Assembly (NCBI RefSeq): GCF_007558815.1
Contig: NZ_VLTJ01000031.1
Span: forward strand, 1-45,343
Source: Verticiella sediminum
GTDB taxonomy: Bacteria > Pseudomonadota > Gammaproteobacteria > Burkholderiales > Burkholderiaceae_B
Direction of reading: 5' to 3'
Length of the DNA: 45,343 nucleotides
How positions within the stretch are numbered: the first letter of the stretch is position 1; every line of letters starts with the position of its first letter. The notes beneath the pieces are model-generated. The model was not told the DNA's origin, did not search any database, and was given only the letters and a program-made list of their open reading frames with translations. Both the position numbers and the translations under genes were made by a program. Positions 23,607 to 31,571 of the stretch are shown one piece after another.

Positions 23607-24575
23607 ATGTCAAGACATCCAACGAAGGTGTTGTTGGTCGTCGCCATGCTGCTGGGCGTCGTCCGGCTGGCGGCCGCGGCAGACTATCCGGAACGCCCCA
23701 TCAATATCGTCGTCCCTTTCCCGCCCGCGGGAGCTTCGGACGTGCTGGCGCGCCTGATCGGCGAAAAACTCTCCGCCGAGGTGGGCCAGCCGGTAACGGT
23801 CGAAAACCGCGCCGGTGCCGGTACCGTCATCGGTACCACCTATGTGGCGCGTGCCGAACCGGACGGCTATACGCTGCTGCTGACCAATAACGGCCTGGCC
23901 GTCAATGCGACGCTCAGCAAGGCGCTCACGTATGACACGCGTGCGCTCAGCGCGGTCGCCTATATCGGCGACCAGGCCAACGTACTGGTGGTTAACAACG
24001 GGGTTCCCGCCGGCACGCTGGATGAGTTCATTGCATTGGCGCGTGCCAATCCGGGCAAGATCGCCGTGGCTTCGGGCGGCAACGGCGGTTCGTCGCACCT
24101 GGCGCTCGAACTGTTCAAGATGCGCGCCGGCGTCAACCTGCTGCATACCCCTTACCGGGGCGGCGCTCCGGCGCTGACCGACGTGATCGGCGGACAGGTG
24201 CAGGGCTACTTCGACACCGTGTCGTCGAGCGCACCCTATGTGAAGGACGGAAAGGTGCGCGCTTTGGGCGTGACGACGCGCGAGCGCAGCTTCCTGCTGC
24301 CCGATGTGCCCTCGCTGATGGAGGCCGGGGTGCCGGACTATGACGCCAGCAATTGGAACGCCGTCTTTGCCCCGCCCGGCACCCCGGGGCACATCGTCGA
24401 CCTGCTGAATACCAAGATCAACCGGATTCTTGCGATGCCGGAGATCCAGGAGAGGTTGAAGTCCTACGGGATTACGCCCCGGCCGGAAAAGCCGGAGTAC
24501 CTGGTGACATTCCTCGATTCCGAAATCAAGCGCTGGGCCGCCGTCATCGAGGCCGGAAAGATCGAGTCGTATTGA
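23607..24575 (+). CDS. Bug-family binding protein leading the hydratase operon
   Basis: A 322-residue periplasmic protein. Its signal peptide MSRHPTKVLLVVAMLLGVVRLAAAA ends near residue 25, before DYPERP. Ligand-site blocks are INIVVPFPPAGASDVLARLIGEKL, VENRAGAGTVIGTTYVA, EPDGYTLLLTNNG, GGNGGSSHLALELF and HTPYRGGAPALTDVI. ATG at 23607 has GAGGAG 6 nt upstream and is preferred to ATG at 23592. It is the first gene of a plus-strand operon whose next three genes are an enoyl-CoA hydratase, a CoA-transferase and a second hydratase; 68 nt separate it from the hydratase. An acid brought in with this protein would be given CoA by the transferase, since no ligase is encoded. Confidence 0.93.
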   Translation: MSRHPTKVLLVVAMLLGVVRLAAAADYPERPINIVVPFPPAGASDVLARLIGEKLSAEVGQPVTVENRAGAGTVIGTTYVARAEPDGYTLLLTNNGLAVNATLSKALTYDTRALSAVAYIGDQANVLVVNNGVPAGTLDEFIALARANPGKIAVASGGNGGSSHLALELFKMRAGVNLLHTPYRGGAPALTDVIGGQVQGYFDTVSSSAPYVKDGKVRALGVTTRERSFLLPDVPSLMEAGVPDYDASNWNAVFAPPGTPGHIVDLLNTKINRILAMPEIQERLKSYGITPRPEKPEYLVTFLDSEIKRWAAVIEAGKIESY

Positions 24576-24643
24576 CGAAGTTCGAGCGCCATTCCTTGCG
24601 GCTCAAGCCCGCGCATCTTCAATCCTGGAAAGGAAACCCAAGC

Positions 24644-25429
24644 ATGTCCGAGTACCAAACGATCAAGTATGAGACCCGCGGATTGTCGGCACGTATCACG
24701 CTGAACCGGCCCGAGGTGCGCAACGCCATCAACGACCAGCTCGAAGCGGAGGTCAAGCACGCCCTGCGGCGGGCCGATGCCGATGACGAGGTGCGTGTCA
24801 TCGTGCTCACGGGAGCCGCCCCGTCGTTCTGCTCGGGTATCGATCTGAAGCGCCACAAGGGGCGTACCTCGCGCGAGGCCCGGGCGCATTTCGAGTCGTT
24901 CTACTGGGGGTTCCATACCACGCACCGCAGCCTGAGCAAGCCGACGCTGGCGGTGGTGAACGGCGCCGCGCGCGAAGCCGGCTGCACCATGGCCTACATG
25001 TGCGACATGATCATCGCCGCCGAATCCGCCAGCTTCGGCCTGCCTGCGGTCGATCGCGGGATCGTGCCGGCCTACCACATCGTGCACCTCCCCCGCCTGG
25101 TCGGGCGGCTGCGCGCCTTCGAGATCTGCTTTTCGGGCGATCCGATCAGCGCCGCTGAGGCGGCGCAACTGAACATCGTCAATCGCTGCGTGCCGGACGC
25201 CGAACTCGAAGCGCAGACCGAGGCGATGATCGAGCGCTTCGCCCACAAGCCGAAGGAAATGCTCAAGGTCGGCAAGGAGCTTTTCTATCGATTGATGGAC
25301 ATGGAGTTCGAGAAGGGCATACGCACGGCAGCCGACATCGTCGCCCTGCTGGCGAGCTATCCGGAGTCGAGGGAGGGCTTCAGCGCCTATGTCGAAAAGC
25401 GCGAGGCCGACTGGGGCACCGTGCAATGA
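24644..25429 (+). CDS. Enoyl-CoA hydratase/isomerase family protein
   Basis: A 261-residue crotonase. It has ARITLNRPEVRNAIND, the first oxyanion element in SFCSGIDLKRH, the second around NGAAREAGCTMAYMCDMII, and GLPAVDRGIVPAYH. The expected GGG turn of the second element is REAGC here, and the position of the second catalytic Glu (usually in the PE/TE of PELGLIP) is VDRG. The hydratase glutamates are therefore not both obvious, and the protein may be an isomerase, hydrolase or decarboxylase. It starts at ATG 24644 with AAGGA in front. Its stop overlaps the CoA-transferase start by 4 nt, so the two products are made together. Confidence 0.9.
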   Translation: MSEYQTIKYETRGLSARITLNRPEVRNAINDQLEAEVKHALRRADADDEVRVIVLTGAAPSFCSGIDLKRHKGRTSREARAHFESFYWGFHTTHRSLSKPTLAVVNGAAREAGCTMAYMCDMIIAAESASFGLPAVDRGIVPAYHIVHLPRLVGRLRAFEICFSGDPISAAEAAQLNIVNRCVPDAELEAQTEAMIERFAHKPKEMLKVGKELFYRLMDMEFEKGIRTAADIVALLASYPESREGFSAYVEKREADWGTVQ

Positions 25430-26628
25430 GCGAGCCGACTGCAGCCGGCTTGCGCCCATTGAGCGGGCTGCGGGTCCTGGACCTGAGCCGCGTGCTGGCC
25501 GGCCCTTATTGCTGCGCGATGCTGGCCGAGCAGGGCGCCGAAGTGATCAAGGTCGAACGGCCGGGCCAGGGCGACGAGAACAGGCTCTGGGGACATCTGC
25601 TGCAGGGGGTGGGCGTGGACTATCTCAACGTCAACCGCGGCAAGCGGGGCATCACCGTCAATCTGCAGCATCGCCAGGGGCAGGAAGTCATCCGGCGGCT
25701 GGCGGCGGATACCGACGTGCTGGTGGAGAATTTCGTCGCCGATGCCACCCTGCGCTATGGCCTGACGTACGAGGATCTCTCGGAAATCAACCCGCGTCTC
25801 ATCTATTGCTCGATCTCGGCCTACGGGGATCGGGGCCCGATGCGGGGGCAGCGCGGCTATGACGGGGCCATGCAGGCATTCACCGGCCATATGTCGATAA
25901 CCGGAGAACCCGGCGGCGCTCCGGTGCGCTCGGGCGCCTCCGTCCTGGACATGAGCACCGGCATCGCCACCTACGGTGCCGTCCTGACGGCGCTGCTGGC
26001 GCGTGCGAGCACCGGCCGCGGGCAGAGGATATGCACCTCGCTCCTGAAGACGGCCCTCGCATTGATGGGCACGCACGGGGCCGCGTATCTCAATGCCGGC
26101 GTGCTGCCGCAACGCGCCGGCTCCGGCGTGAGCCATCTGGCGCCATACGGAGCCTACCGCACGCTGGACGGATACGTGGTGATCGGCGTGCTCAACGACG
26201 CGAGCTGGAGGCGTCTTTGCAGGCAATTGGGGCTGGCGCAACTGCCCGCCGATCCCCGGTTCTCGGACATGCAAGCGAGAGTCCTCCATCGCCGTGAGCT
26301 GGATGCGGTCATCGAGGACGTGGTGTCGACGCAGGCGACGGCGTATTGGTGCGCCTTGCTGGAGAAGGCGGGCATCGTCGTGGCTCCGGTGAATACCCTG
26401 GAGCAGGCGATGCAGCACGCGCAGGTGGCGCAGAACGCCATGGTGGGGTCCGTAGGCGAAGGAGAGCGCCGGTTGCGGCTGGTGTCCGGCCCCATGGACT
26501 TCGGGCAGTGGCAGCCGGCGATGGACCTTCCGCCGCCGCTGCTGGGCGAGCATACCGATCAGGTGCTCGGCGAAATCGGCTACTCGAATGCCGAGATCGC
26601 CGGGCTGAGAGCCTCTGGCGCGATATGA
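25426..26628 (+). CDS. CaiB/BaiF-family CoA-transferase
   Basis: A 400-residue class III CoA-transferase. LSGLRVLDLSRVLAGPYCCAMLAEQGAEVIKVERP is the family N-terminus; the likely catalytic residue is D175 in ASVLDMSTGI, and the C-terminal domain includes LEKAGIVVAPVNTLEQAM and LGEHTDQVLGEIGYS. It should charge the acid bound by the Bug protein with CoA taken from a product thioester, then hand it to the hydratases on both sides. It overlaps the preceding gene by ATGA; its own stop overlaps an in-frame ATG at 26625 of the next gene. The family is shared with the two transferases in the 8.7-11.2 kb operon, but the sequences are clearly different. Confidence 0.93.
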   Translation: MSEPTAAGLRPLSGLRVLDLSRVLAGPYCCAMLAEQGAEVIKVERPGQGDENRLWGHLLQGVGVDYLNVNRGKRGITVNLQHRQGQEVIRRLAADTDVLVENFVADATLRYGLTYEDLSEINPRLIYCSISAYGDRGPMRGQRGYDGAMQAFTGHMSITGEPGGAPVRSGASVLDMSTGIATYGAVLTALLARASTGRGQRICTSLLKTALALMGTHGAAYLNAGVLPQRAGSGVSHLAPYGAYRTLDGYVVIGVLNDASWRRLCRQLGLAQLPADPRFSDMQARVLHRRELDAVIEDVVSTQATAYWCALLEKAGIVVAPVNTLEQAMQHAQVAQNAMVGSVGEGERRLRLVSGPMDFGQWQPAMDLPPPLLGEHTDQVLGEIGYSNAEIAGLRASGAI

Positions 26629-26645
26629 ATTTTCAGGGAATGAGC

Positions 26646-27437
26646 ATGTCGACCGAAGACGTACAACCCTATGTGTCGTATCGGGAGGAGGACGCGATCG
26701 CGATTCTCACGCTGAACCGGCCGGCCCGGCGCAACCCCATCACCGACCCCGGCATGATCGACGGCTTGCTCGCGGCGCTGGCCCGCGTCAATGCCGACCG
26801 TGGCGTTCGCGCTGTGGTACTGACGGGTGCGGGTAGCGCATTCTCGGCTGGCGGAAACGTCAGACGGATGGCGGCCGATCTGGACGAGCGGGCGCGATCC
26901 CCCGTGCGCACGCCCGCCTACTACATCGAAGGGATACAGCGCGTGCCGCTCGCCTTCCAGCAGTTGGAGGTACCTGTCATCGCCGCGGTCAATGGCCCGG
27001 CGATCGGCGCCGGCTGCGACCTGACCTGCATGTGCGATCTGCGCATCGCTTCGGACCGGGCCAGCTTTGCGGAGAGCTTCGTCAAGCTGGGCCTGGTGGC
27101 CGGGGACGGAGGGGCCTGGCTGCTGCAAAGAGCGATCGGGCCGGCCCGGGCCTGCGAGATGGCATTCACCGGCGACGCGATCGACGCCGCCACGGCGCTG
27201 GCCATCGGCCTGGTGTCCCAGGTGGTTCCGGCCGACGATCTGTTGCCCGCGGCGTTGCGGCTGGCCGGGCGCATCGCGGCCAATCCGCCCGATGCGGTCA
27301 GGATGACCAAGCGGCTCATGCTGCAGGCGCGGGAACAGACCTTGCCCGCCGCGCTCGAATCGGCGCGGGCACTGCAGGCCCTGGCGCAGACCACGCCGGA
27401 GCACCGGACAGCCGTCATGGCCTTCATGAGCCGCTGA
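26646..27437 (+). CDS. Enoyl-CoA hydratase/isomerase family protein
   Basis: A 263-residue crotonase. It shows IAILTLNRPARRNPIT, the first oxyanion element AFSAGGNVRRM and the second AVNGPAIGAGCDLTCMCDLRI, then ESFVKLGLVAGDGGAWLL, where Asp replaces the second Glu of classical hydratases (as in several enoyl-CoA isomerases). Three in-frame ATGs compete: 26625 overlaps the transferase stop (ATGA), while 26640 and 26646 follow AGGGA. I prefer 26646 for its spacing; use of 26625 would add 7 residues. It is the last gene of the LysR-linked operon. The next gene is on the other strand with 97 nt between the two stops. Confidence 0.9.
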   Translation: MSTEDVQPYVSYREEDAIAILTLNRPARRNPITDPGMIDGLLAALARVNADRGVRAVVLTGAGSAFSAGGNVRRMAADLDERARSPVRTPAYYIEGIQRVPLAFQQLEVPVIAAVNGPAIGAGCDLTCMCDLRIASDRASFAESFVKLGLVAGDGGAWLLQRAIGPARACEMAFTGDAIDAATALAIGLVSQVVPADDLLPAALRLAGRIAANPPDAVRMTKRLMLQAREQTLPAALESARALQALAQTTPEHRTAVMAFMSR

Positions 27438-27534
27438 TACGCCGGCCGACTGGGACTGGCGCGCCGTGCTGCGCTGGCATGCCCTGGCGCTCAACCTGAT
27501 GCGCATGCCGAGCCTGGGCAACGGGGGCGCAGCC

Positions 27535-28506
27535 TCAATCCGCCGTGATGTTGCCGGTCCTGACCACCTCGGCCCAGCGGTCGGCGTCGGTGGCGACGCG
27601 TTCGGCGAACGCGGCCGGCGTGCTGGTGGCGGGCACCATGCCCTGCGCCTCGAAGGCCTTGGCGATCTCGGGGCTTTCCAGGGCTTCGTTGATACTGGCG
27701 TTGAGCCGCTCGACGATCTCCGCGGGCGTGCCCTGGGGCGCCAATACGCCGTACCACATGTCGATGTTGCCCGTGTCGACGCCGGCCTCGGCCAGCGTGG
27801 GAACGTCAGGCAACTGCGGCAGGCGTTCGTCGCTGCCCGTCGCCAGGGCCTTGAGCCGGCCGGACTGGATGTGCGGCAGGGCCACGTGCACCGGCAGGAA
27901 CATGTAGTCCAGGCGCCCGCCGAGCAGGTCCGTGACGGCGCCCGAGGTGCCCTTGAAGGGTACGTGCAGCAGTTCGACACCGGTCTTCTGCTGCAGCAGC
28001 GCCATCGCCAGGTGGTGCGGCGTGCCGACGCCGGGCGTGGCGTAGGTCAGCGCGCCGGGCTGGGCCTTGGCGTCGTCGAGCATCTGCTGCAGCGTTTCGG
28101 CCTGCTGTACCTTGGGGTTGGTGACCAGCAGCAGCGTGCCGAAAGACGTCAGTGCGACCGGGGTGAAGTCCTTGACCGGGTCGTAGGGCAGCGTCTTGTA
28201 CAGGCTGCGGTTCATCACCAGCGTGTTCACCTGGACCAGCAGGGTGTAGCCGTCCGGATCGGCGCGCGCCACGCGTTCGCTGCCGATGTTGCCGCTCGCG
28301 CCGGCCACGTTCTCCACGATCACCGCCTGGCCGAGCCGCTCCGGCAGGCGTACCGACAGTTGGCGGGCCACCTGGTCGATACCGGTGCCGGGGGTGTAGG
28401 GCACGATCAGCGTGATCGGCCGTTCGGGCCAGGCCGCCCGTGCGGGATTGGCCGCGATCAGCGCGGCGGCGAACAGGGCCAGGCAGCCCATCCATCGTTT
28501 CTTCAT
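27535..28506 (-). CDS. Bug-family binding protein with LysR-type site
   Basis: A 323-residue periplasmic protein. The signal peptide is MKKRWMGCLALFAAALIAANPARA, cut near residue 24, before AWPERP. The core has ITLIVPYTPGTGIDQVARQLSVRL, VIVENVAGASGNIGSERVA, DPDGYTLLVQVNT, YATPGVGTPHHLAMALL and HVPFKGTSGAVTDLL. ATG at 28506 is chosen because the extended frame to 28542 carries only charged residues before the signal. The region upstream (28622-28638) contains a 17-nt sequence that recurs, in opposite orientation, upstream of the monooxygenase gene. The pair and the LysR gene between them look like one regulon: uptake of an aromatic acid and its hydroxylation. Confidence 0.93.
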   Translation of the reverse strand: MKKRWMGCLALFAAALIAANPARAAWPERPITLIVPYTPGTGIDQVARQLSVRLPERLGQAVIVENVAGASGNIGSERVARADPDGYTLLVQVNTLVMNRSLYKTLPYDPVKDFTPVALTSFGTLLLVTNPKVQQAETLQQMLDDAKAQPGALTYATPGVGTPHHLAMALLQQKTGVELLHVPFKGTSGAVTDLLGGRLDYMFLPVHVALPHIQSGRLKALATGSDERLPQLPDVPTLAEAGVDTGNIDMWYGVLAPQGTPAEIVERLNASINEALESPEIAKAFEAQGMVPATSTPAAFAERVATDADRWAEVVRTGNITAD

Positions 28507-28621
28507 GTCGTCTCCTGGTCTTCCACGCGGGCGCGTGTGCATGACTGGCCCGGGCGCCGTTGTGCGCCCGGATGTGAGGATCGATTAGGCCACCGCAGCC
28601 ATGTGTAAGGGAAATTCAGAA

Positions 28622-28638
28622 ATCACATGGATTGATAA
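28622..28638. promoter_or_regulatory. Site 1 of a repeated LysR-type sequence
   Basis: ATCACATGGATTGATAA contains the dyad ATCA-N7-TGAT, that is T-N11-A spacing. Its near-identical partner (16 of 17 bases) lies upstream of the FAD monooxygenase in the opposite orientation (29740-29756). This copy is about 116 nt upstream of the Bug start codon and 47 nt beyond the LysR stop. A weaker CATATGGAT half-repeat follows at 28645-28653. Confidence 0.55.
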
Positions 28639-28684
28639 GAACTGCATATGGATAGCCGGGATGCACGTCGGTCGAGACGGCCGG

Positions 28685-29584
28685 TCAGGACGACATCGAC
28701 GGCAGATGTTCCGCCAGCGCGGCGTCGAAGGCGCGCATCTCATCCGTCTCGATCGCGCCGCGCCGGGAGATGCGGTAGAAGCCCAGCGGCAGCCGCGGCG
28801 GACCCAGCACGTCCATGCGCACGCGGTGGCGCCGGCAGGCCGAGACCGCGAAGGTGGGCACGACCGCCTCGCCGAAGCCGGCCTCGACCATGGAAATCAT
28901 GGTGGCGAGAAAGCTCACCGGCACCACCTCGCCGGGGGTGATCGCGACCTTGTGCAGGTGAGCATCGATGGCCCGCTGGATCGGGTTGTCGGTGGGCAGG
29001 CTGATGAGGGTGGCGCCGCGCAGCGAATTCCAGCTCGCGCGGCCGAGCCGGGTCGGCATGTCCTGGGCCGGGGCGACGCGCATCAGGGGAAACTCGGCGA
29101 TGCGCCGGCGCACCAGACCCGAGGCCACCTTGAAGAAGAAGCCCATGCCGAGGTCGGCGCTGCCCGACTCGACCATCTCCTGCACCGCGGGCAGGCTGCC
29201 GTCGAGCAACTGGATGCGCAGGTGGGGATGCGACTGGCGGAATCGCGCGAGCAACTGGGGCAGCAGGTGGGCCGAGACCAGCGGCGTGGCGGCCACGCGC
29301 AGTTGCTCGCGCGCCGCGCGGCCGAGTTCGCCCACCTCGGCGCCGGCGTCGTCGAGCTGGCGCAGCACGCCCTCGGCAACCACCGCGAAGCGCCGCCCGG
29401 CGTCGGTGAGCTGGACCGCGCGCGTGGTGCGGTCGAACAGGCGCGCGCCCAGTTGCCGCTCCACCTCGCGCACCAGAATGCTCAAGCCCGCCTGTGTCAT
29501 GTGCGCCCGCTCGGCCGCCCGCGTAAAGTTGCCCGCCTGCGCGACGTACAGGAATGCACGGATCTGCCGCATCGACAAGTTCAT
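28685..29584 (-). CDS. LysR-family regulator, probably of monooxygenase and Bug genes
   Basis: A 299-residue LysR protein with the helix-turn-helix MRQIRAFLYVAQAGNFTRAAERAHMTQAGLSILVREVERQLG and effector lobes LRVAATPLVSAHLLPQLLARF, LGMGFFFKVASGLV and VEAGFGEAVVPTFA. The last residues end at SMSS, a normal length. It is divergent from the monooxygenase gene with 272 nt between the starts and has the Bug gene downstream on the same strand but separately promoted. Both target genes have the same 17-nt candidate site, which places this regulator between its two targets. Another LysR in the window recognises a different dyad, supporting separate regulons. Confidence 0.93.
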   Translation of the reverse strand: MNLSMRQIRAFLYVAQAGNFTRAAERAHMTQAGLSILVREVERQLGARLFDRTTRAVQLTDAGRRFAVVAEGVLRQLDDAGAEVGELGRAAREQLRVAATPLVSAHLLPQLLARFRQSHPHLRIQLLDGSLPAVQEMVESGSADLGMGFFFKVASGLVRRRIAEFPLMRVAPAQDMPTRLGRASWNSLRGATLISLPTDNPIQRAIDAHLHKVAITPGEVVPVSFLATMISMVEAGFGEAVVPTFAVSACRRHRVRMDVLGPPRLPLGFYRISRRGAIETDEMRAFDAALAEHLPSMSS

Positions 29585-29739
29585 TTGCGTTGCTCCATCG
29601 CGGCTGGCGTGCCCCGCGACGCATGAGACCGCGGGGGTGCGATCCAGGGCACAGCCGACCCGGCTCTGCCGGTCCGCCAGTGTCGCCTCCTCGAGGGGGC
29701 ACGCGTCAGCGCGTAGGGGATGGGTCTCATTTCATTCCT

Positions 29740-29756
29740 TTATGAATCCATGTGAT
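29740..29756. promoter_or_regulatory. Site 2 of the repeated LysR-type sequence
   Basis: The minus strand reads ATCACATGGATTCATAA, differing by one base from site 1. It lies 101 nt upstream of the monooxygenase start codon and 156 nt from the LysR start. The change removes the right-hand TGAT half, so this may be the weaker site or the one used for activation. Confidence 0.55.
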
Positions 29757-29856
29757 ACCTAAACTTCTCTAATTCATCCTGTCAAGGCCTAATGCGATGC
29801 ATCCGGTGCTGCGCGGCTAGCGGCACGTTCTGGAACACGATTGCACAGGTGAAGAC

Positions 29857-31464
29857 ATGGCAGAACAGATGACGATGGATGCGGACGTGGTGATCGTCGG
29901 CGGCGGCCCGGTGGGCGTGGGCCTGGCGATCGAGCTGGGGCAGCGCGGCGTGCGCTGCGTGCTGGTGGAGCGCTACCCGGAGCCGCAGCCGATACCCAAA
30001 GGCCAGAACCTGACCCAGCGCACCATGGAGCATTTCCACTTCTGGGGTGCCGAGCCGCAACTGCGCGCCGCGCGCACCATCCCGCCCGAGTACGGCATCG
30101 GCGGCCTGACCGCCTACGGCACCCTGCTGGGCGGCTACAGCTACGACTGGCTGCAGCGCGATCTGGTGCAGCCCTTCTATTTCCAGCGCAACGAGCGACT
30201 GCCCCAGTACGCCACCGAGGCCGTGCTGCGCGCCCGCCTGGCGCAACTGCCGAGCGTGCAGACCCTGTACGGCTGGCAGGCCGAACAGGTGGGCCAGGAC
30301 GCCGAAGGCTGCACCGTGACCGTGGCCGAACGCAACGGCGGTGCGCAACGCACCTTGCGCGCCCGCTACGTCGTGGGCTGCGACGGCAGCCGCTCGCTGG
30401 TGCGCGAACAGGCCGGCATCGCCCAGAACCTCTCCGATCACGACCGCCTGATGGCCCTGGTCGTGTTCCGTTCGCACCGTTTGCACGAACTGCTCGCGCG
30501 CTTTCCGGGCAAGTCCTACTACAACGTGCTGCAGCCCGAGCTGGACGGCTACTGGAAGTTCTTCGGCCGCGTGGACCTGGGCAGCACCTGGTTCTTCCAC
30601 GCCCCCGTGCCGGTCGGCACCACGCGGGAGAACTTCAACTTCACCACCTACCTGCAGCAGGCCGTCGGCGCCGAGTTCGACGTCGAGTTCCAGCACATCG
30701 GCTTCTGGGACTTGCGCTTTGCCGTTGCGCGCAACTACCGCGCCGGCCGCATCTTCGTCGCCGGCGACGCCGCGCACAGCCACCCGCCGTACGGCGGCTA
30801 CGGCGTGAACACCGGCTTCGAGGACGCGCGCAACCTCGGCTGGAAACTCGCCGCCGCGCTGCAGGGCTGGGGCGGCGAAGCGCTGCTCGACTCCTACGAC
30901 CAGGAACGACGTCCGGTATTCGAGTCGACCGCGCGCGACTTCATCGCCCGCTCGATCGAGACCGATCGGGAGTTTCTGCACACTTACGACCCCGCACGCG
31001 ATCGCGCCGCCTTCGAGGCCGCGTGGAACGCGCGCAGCCAGGGCGCGGTGGGCGAAGTGCATGCCTTCGAACCGCATTACGAAGGTTCGGGCGTGGTCGT
31101 CGGTTCGCCGGCCGGCGCCCAGGGCGGCAGCGCGGTCGGCAAGCACGCCTTTCCCGCACGACCCGGCCATCACCTCGCCCCGGCCACGCTGGCCGATGGA
31201 CGCAGCGTGTACGAAGCGTTCGGCGACGGCTACACCTTGCTGGCACTGGATGCGCCGGCCGAGGCCGTGGCGGCATGGTCCGATGCCGCGCGCACGCTGG
31301 GCCTGCCCATGACGGTGGTCGAGGACCGCGGTGGCCAGGCGCGCGAGCGGTACGAGGCGCAACTGGTGCTGGTGCGGCCCGACCAGTTCGTGGCGTGGGC
31401 GGGGGACGAGGCTGCGGCCGGCGAGGCGTGCACGGTTCTGCAGGCTGCGGCCGGGCTGAACTGA
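29857..31464 (+). CDS. FAD-dependent aromatic monooxygenase
   Basis: A 535-residue flavoprotein of the PheA/TfdB group A monooxygenases. The FAD Rossmann motif VVIVGGGPVGVGLA places GxGxxG at residues 15-20; VVGCDGSRSLVR holds the DG motif (D176-G177), and GDAAHSHPPYGGYGVNTGF holds the GD motif (from residue 303), which binds the flavin ribityl. The C-terminal part (from about 430) is the thioredoxin-like domain common to phenol hydroxylase relatives. It should hydroxylate a phenol or hydroxybenzoate with NAD(P)H and O2. It is alone on its strand, next to the LysR gene and Bug gene that share its regulatory site; the substrate would be the acid bound by that Bug protein. Confidence 0.9.
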   Translation: MAEQMTMDADVVIVGGGPVGVGLAIELGQRGVRCVLVERYPEPQPIPKGQNLTQRTMEHFHFWGAEPQLRAARTIPPEYGIGGLTAYGTLLGGYSYDWLQRDLVQPFYFQRNERLPQYATEAVLRARLAQLPSVQTLYGWQAEQVGQDAEGCTVTVAERNGGAQRTLRARYVVGCDGSRSLVREQAGIAQNLSDHDRLMALVVFRSHRLHELLARFPGKSYYNVLQPELDGYWKFFGRVDLGSTWFFHAPVPVGTTRENFNFTTYLQQAVGAEFDVEFQHIGFWDLRFAVARNYRAGRIFVAGDAAHSHPPYGGYGVNTGFEDARNLGWKLAAALQGWGGEALLDSYDQERRPVFESTARDFIARSIETDREFLHTYDPARDRAAFEAAWNARSQGAVGEVHAFEPHYEGSGVVVGSPAGAQGGSAVGKHAFPARPGHHLAPATLADGRSVYEAFGDGYTLLALDAPAEAVAAWSDAARTLGLPMTVVEDRGGQARERYEAQLVLVRPDQFVAWAGDEAAAGEACTVLQAAAGLN

Positions 31465-31571
31465 GCAGCCAGCGGCGGCGCGGCAGGTCGGGGCGTTGTC
31501 CTGAGGCAAGGCCCGCAGCCGGCGGTCCAGGTCGATGCACAACGGTGCCGGCGTACGGTCCCGCCAGGGAG

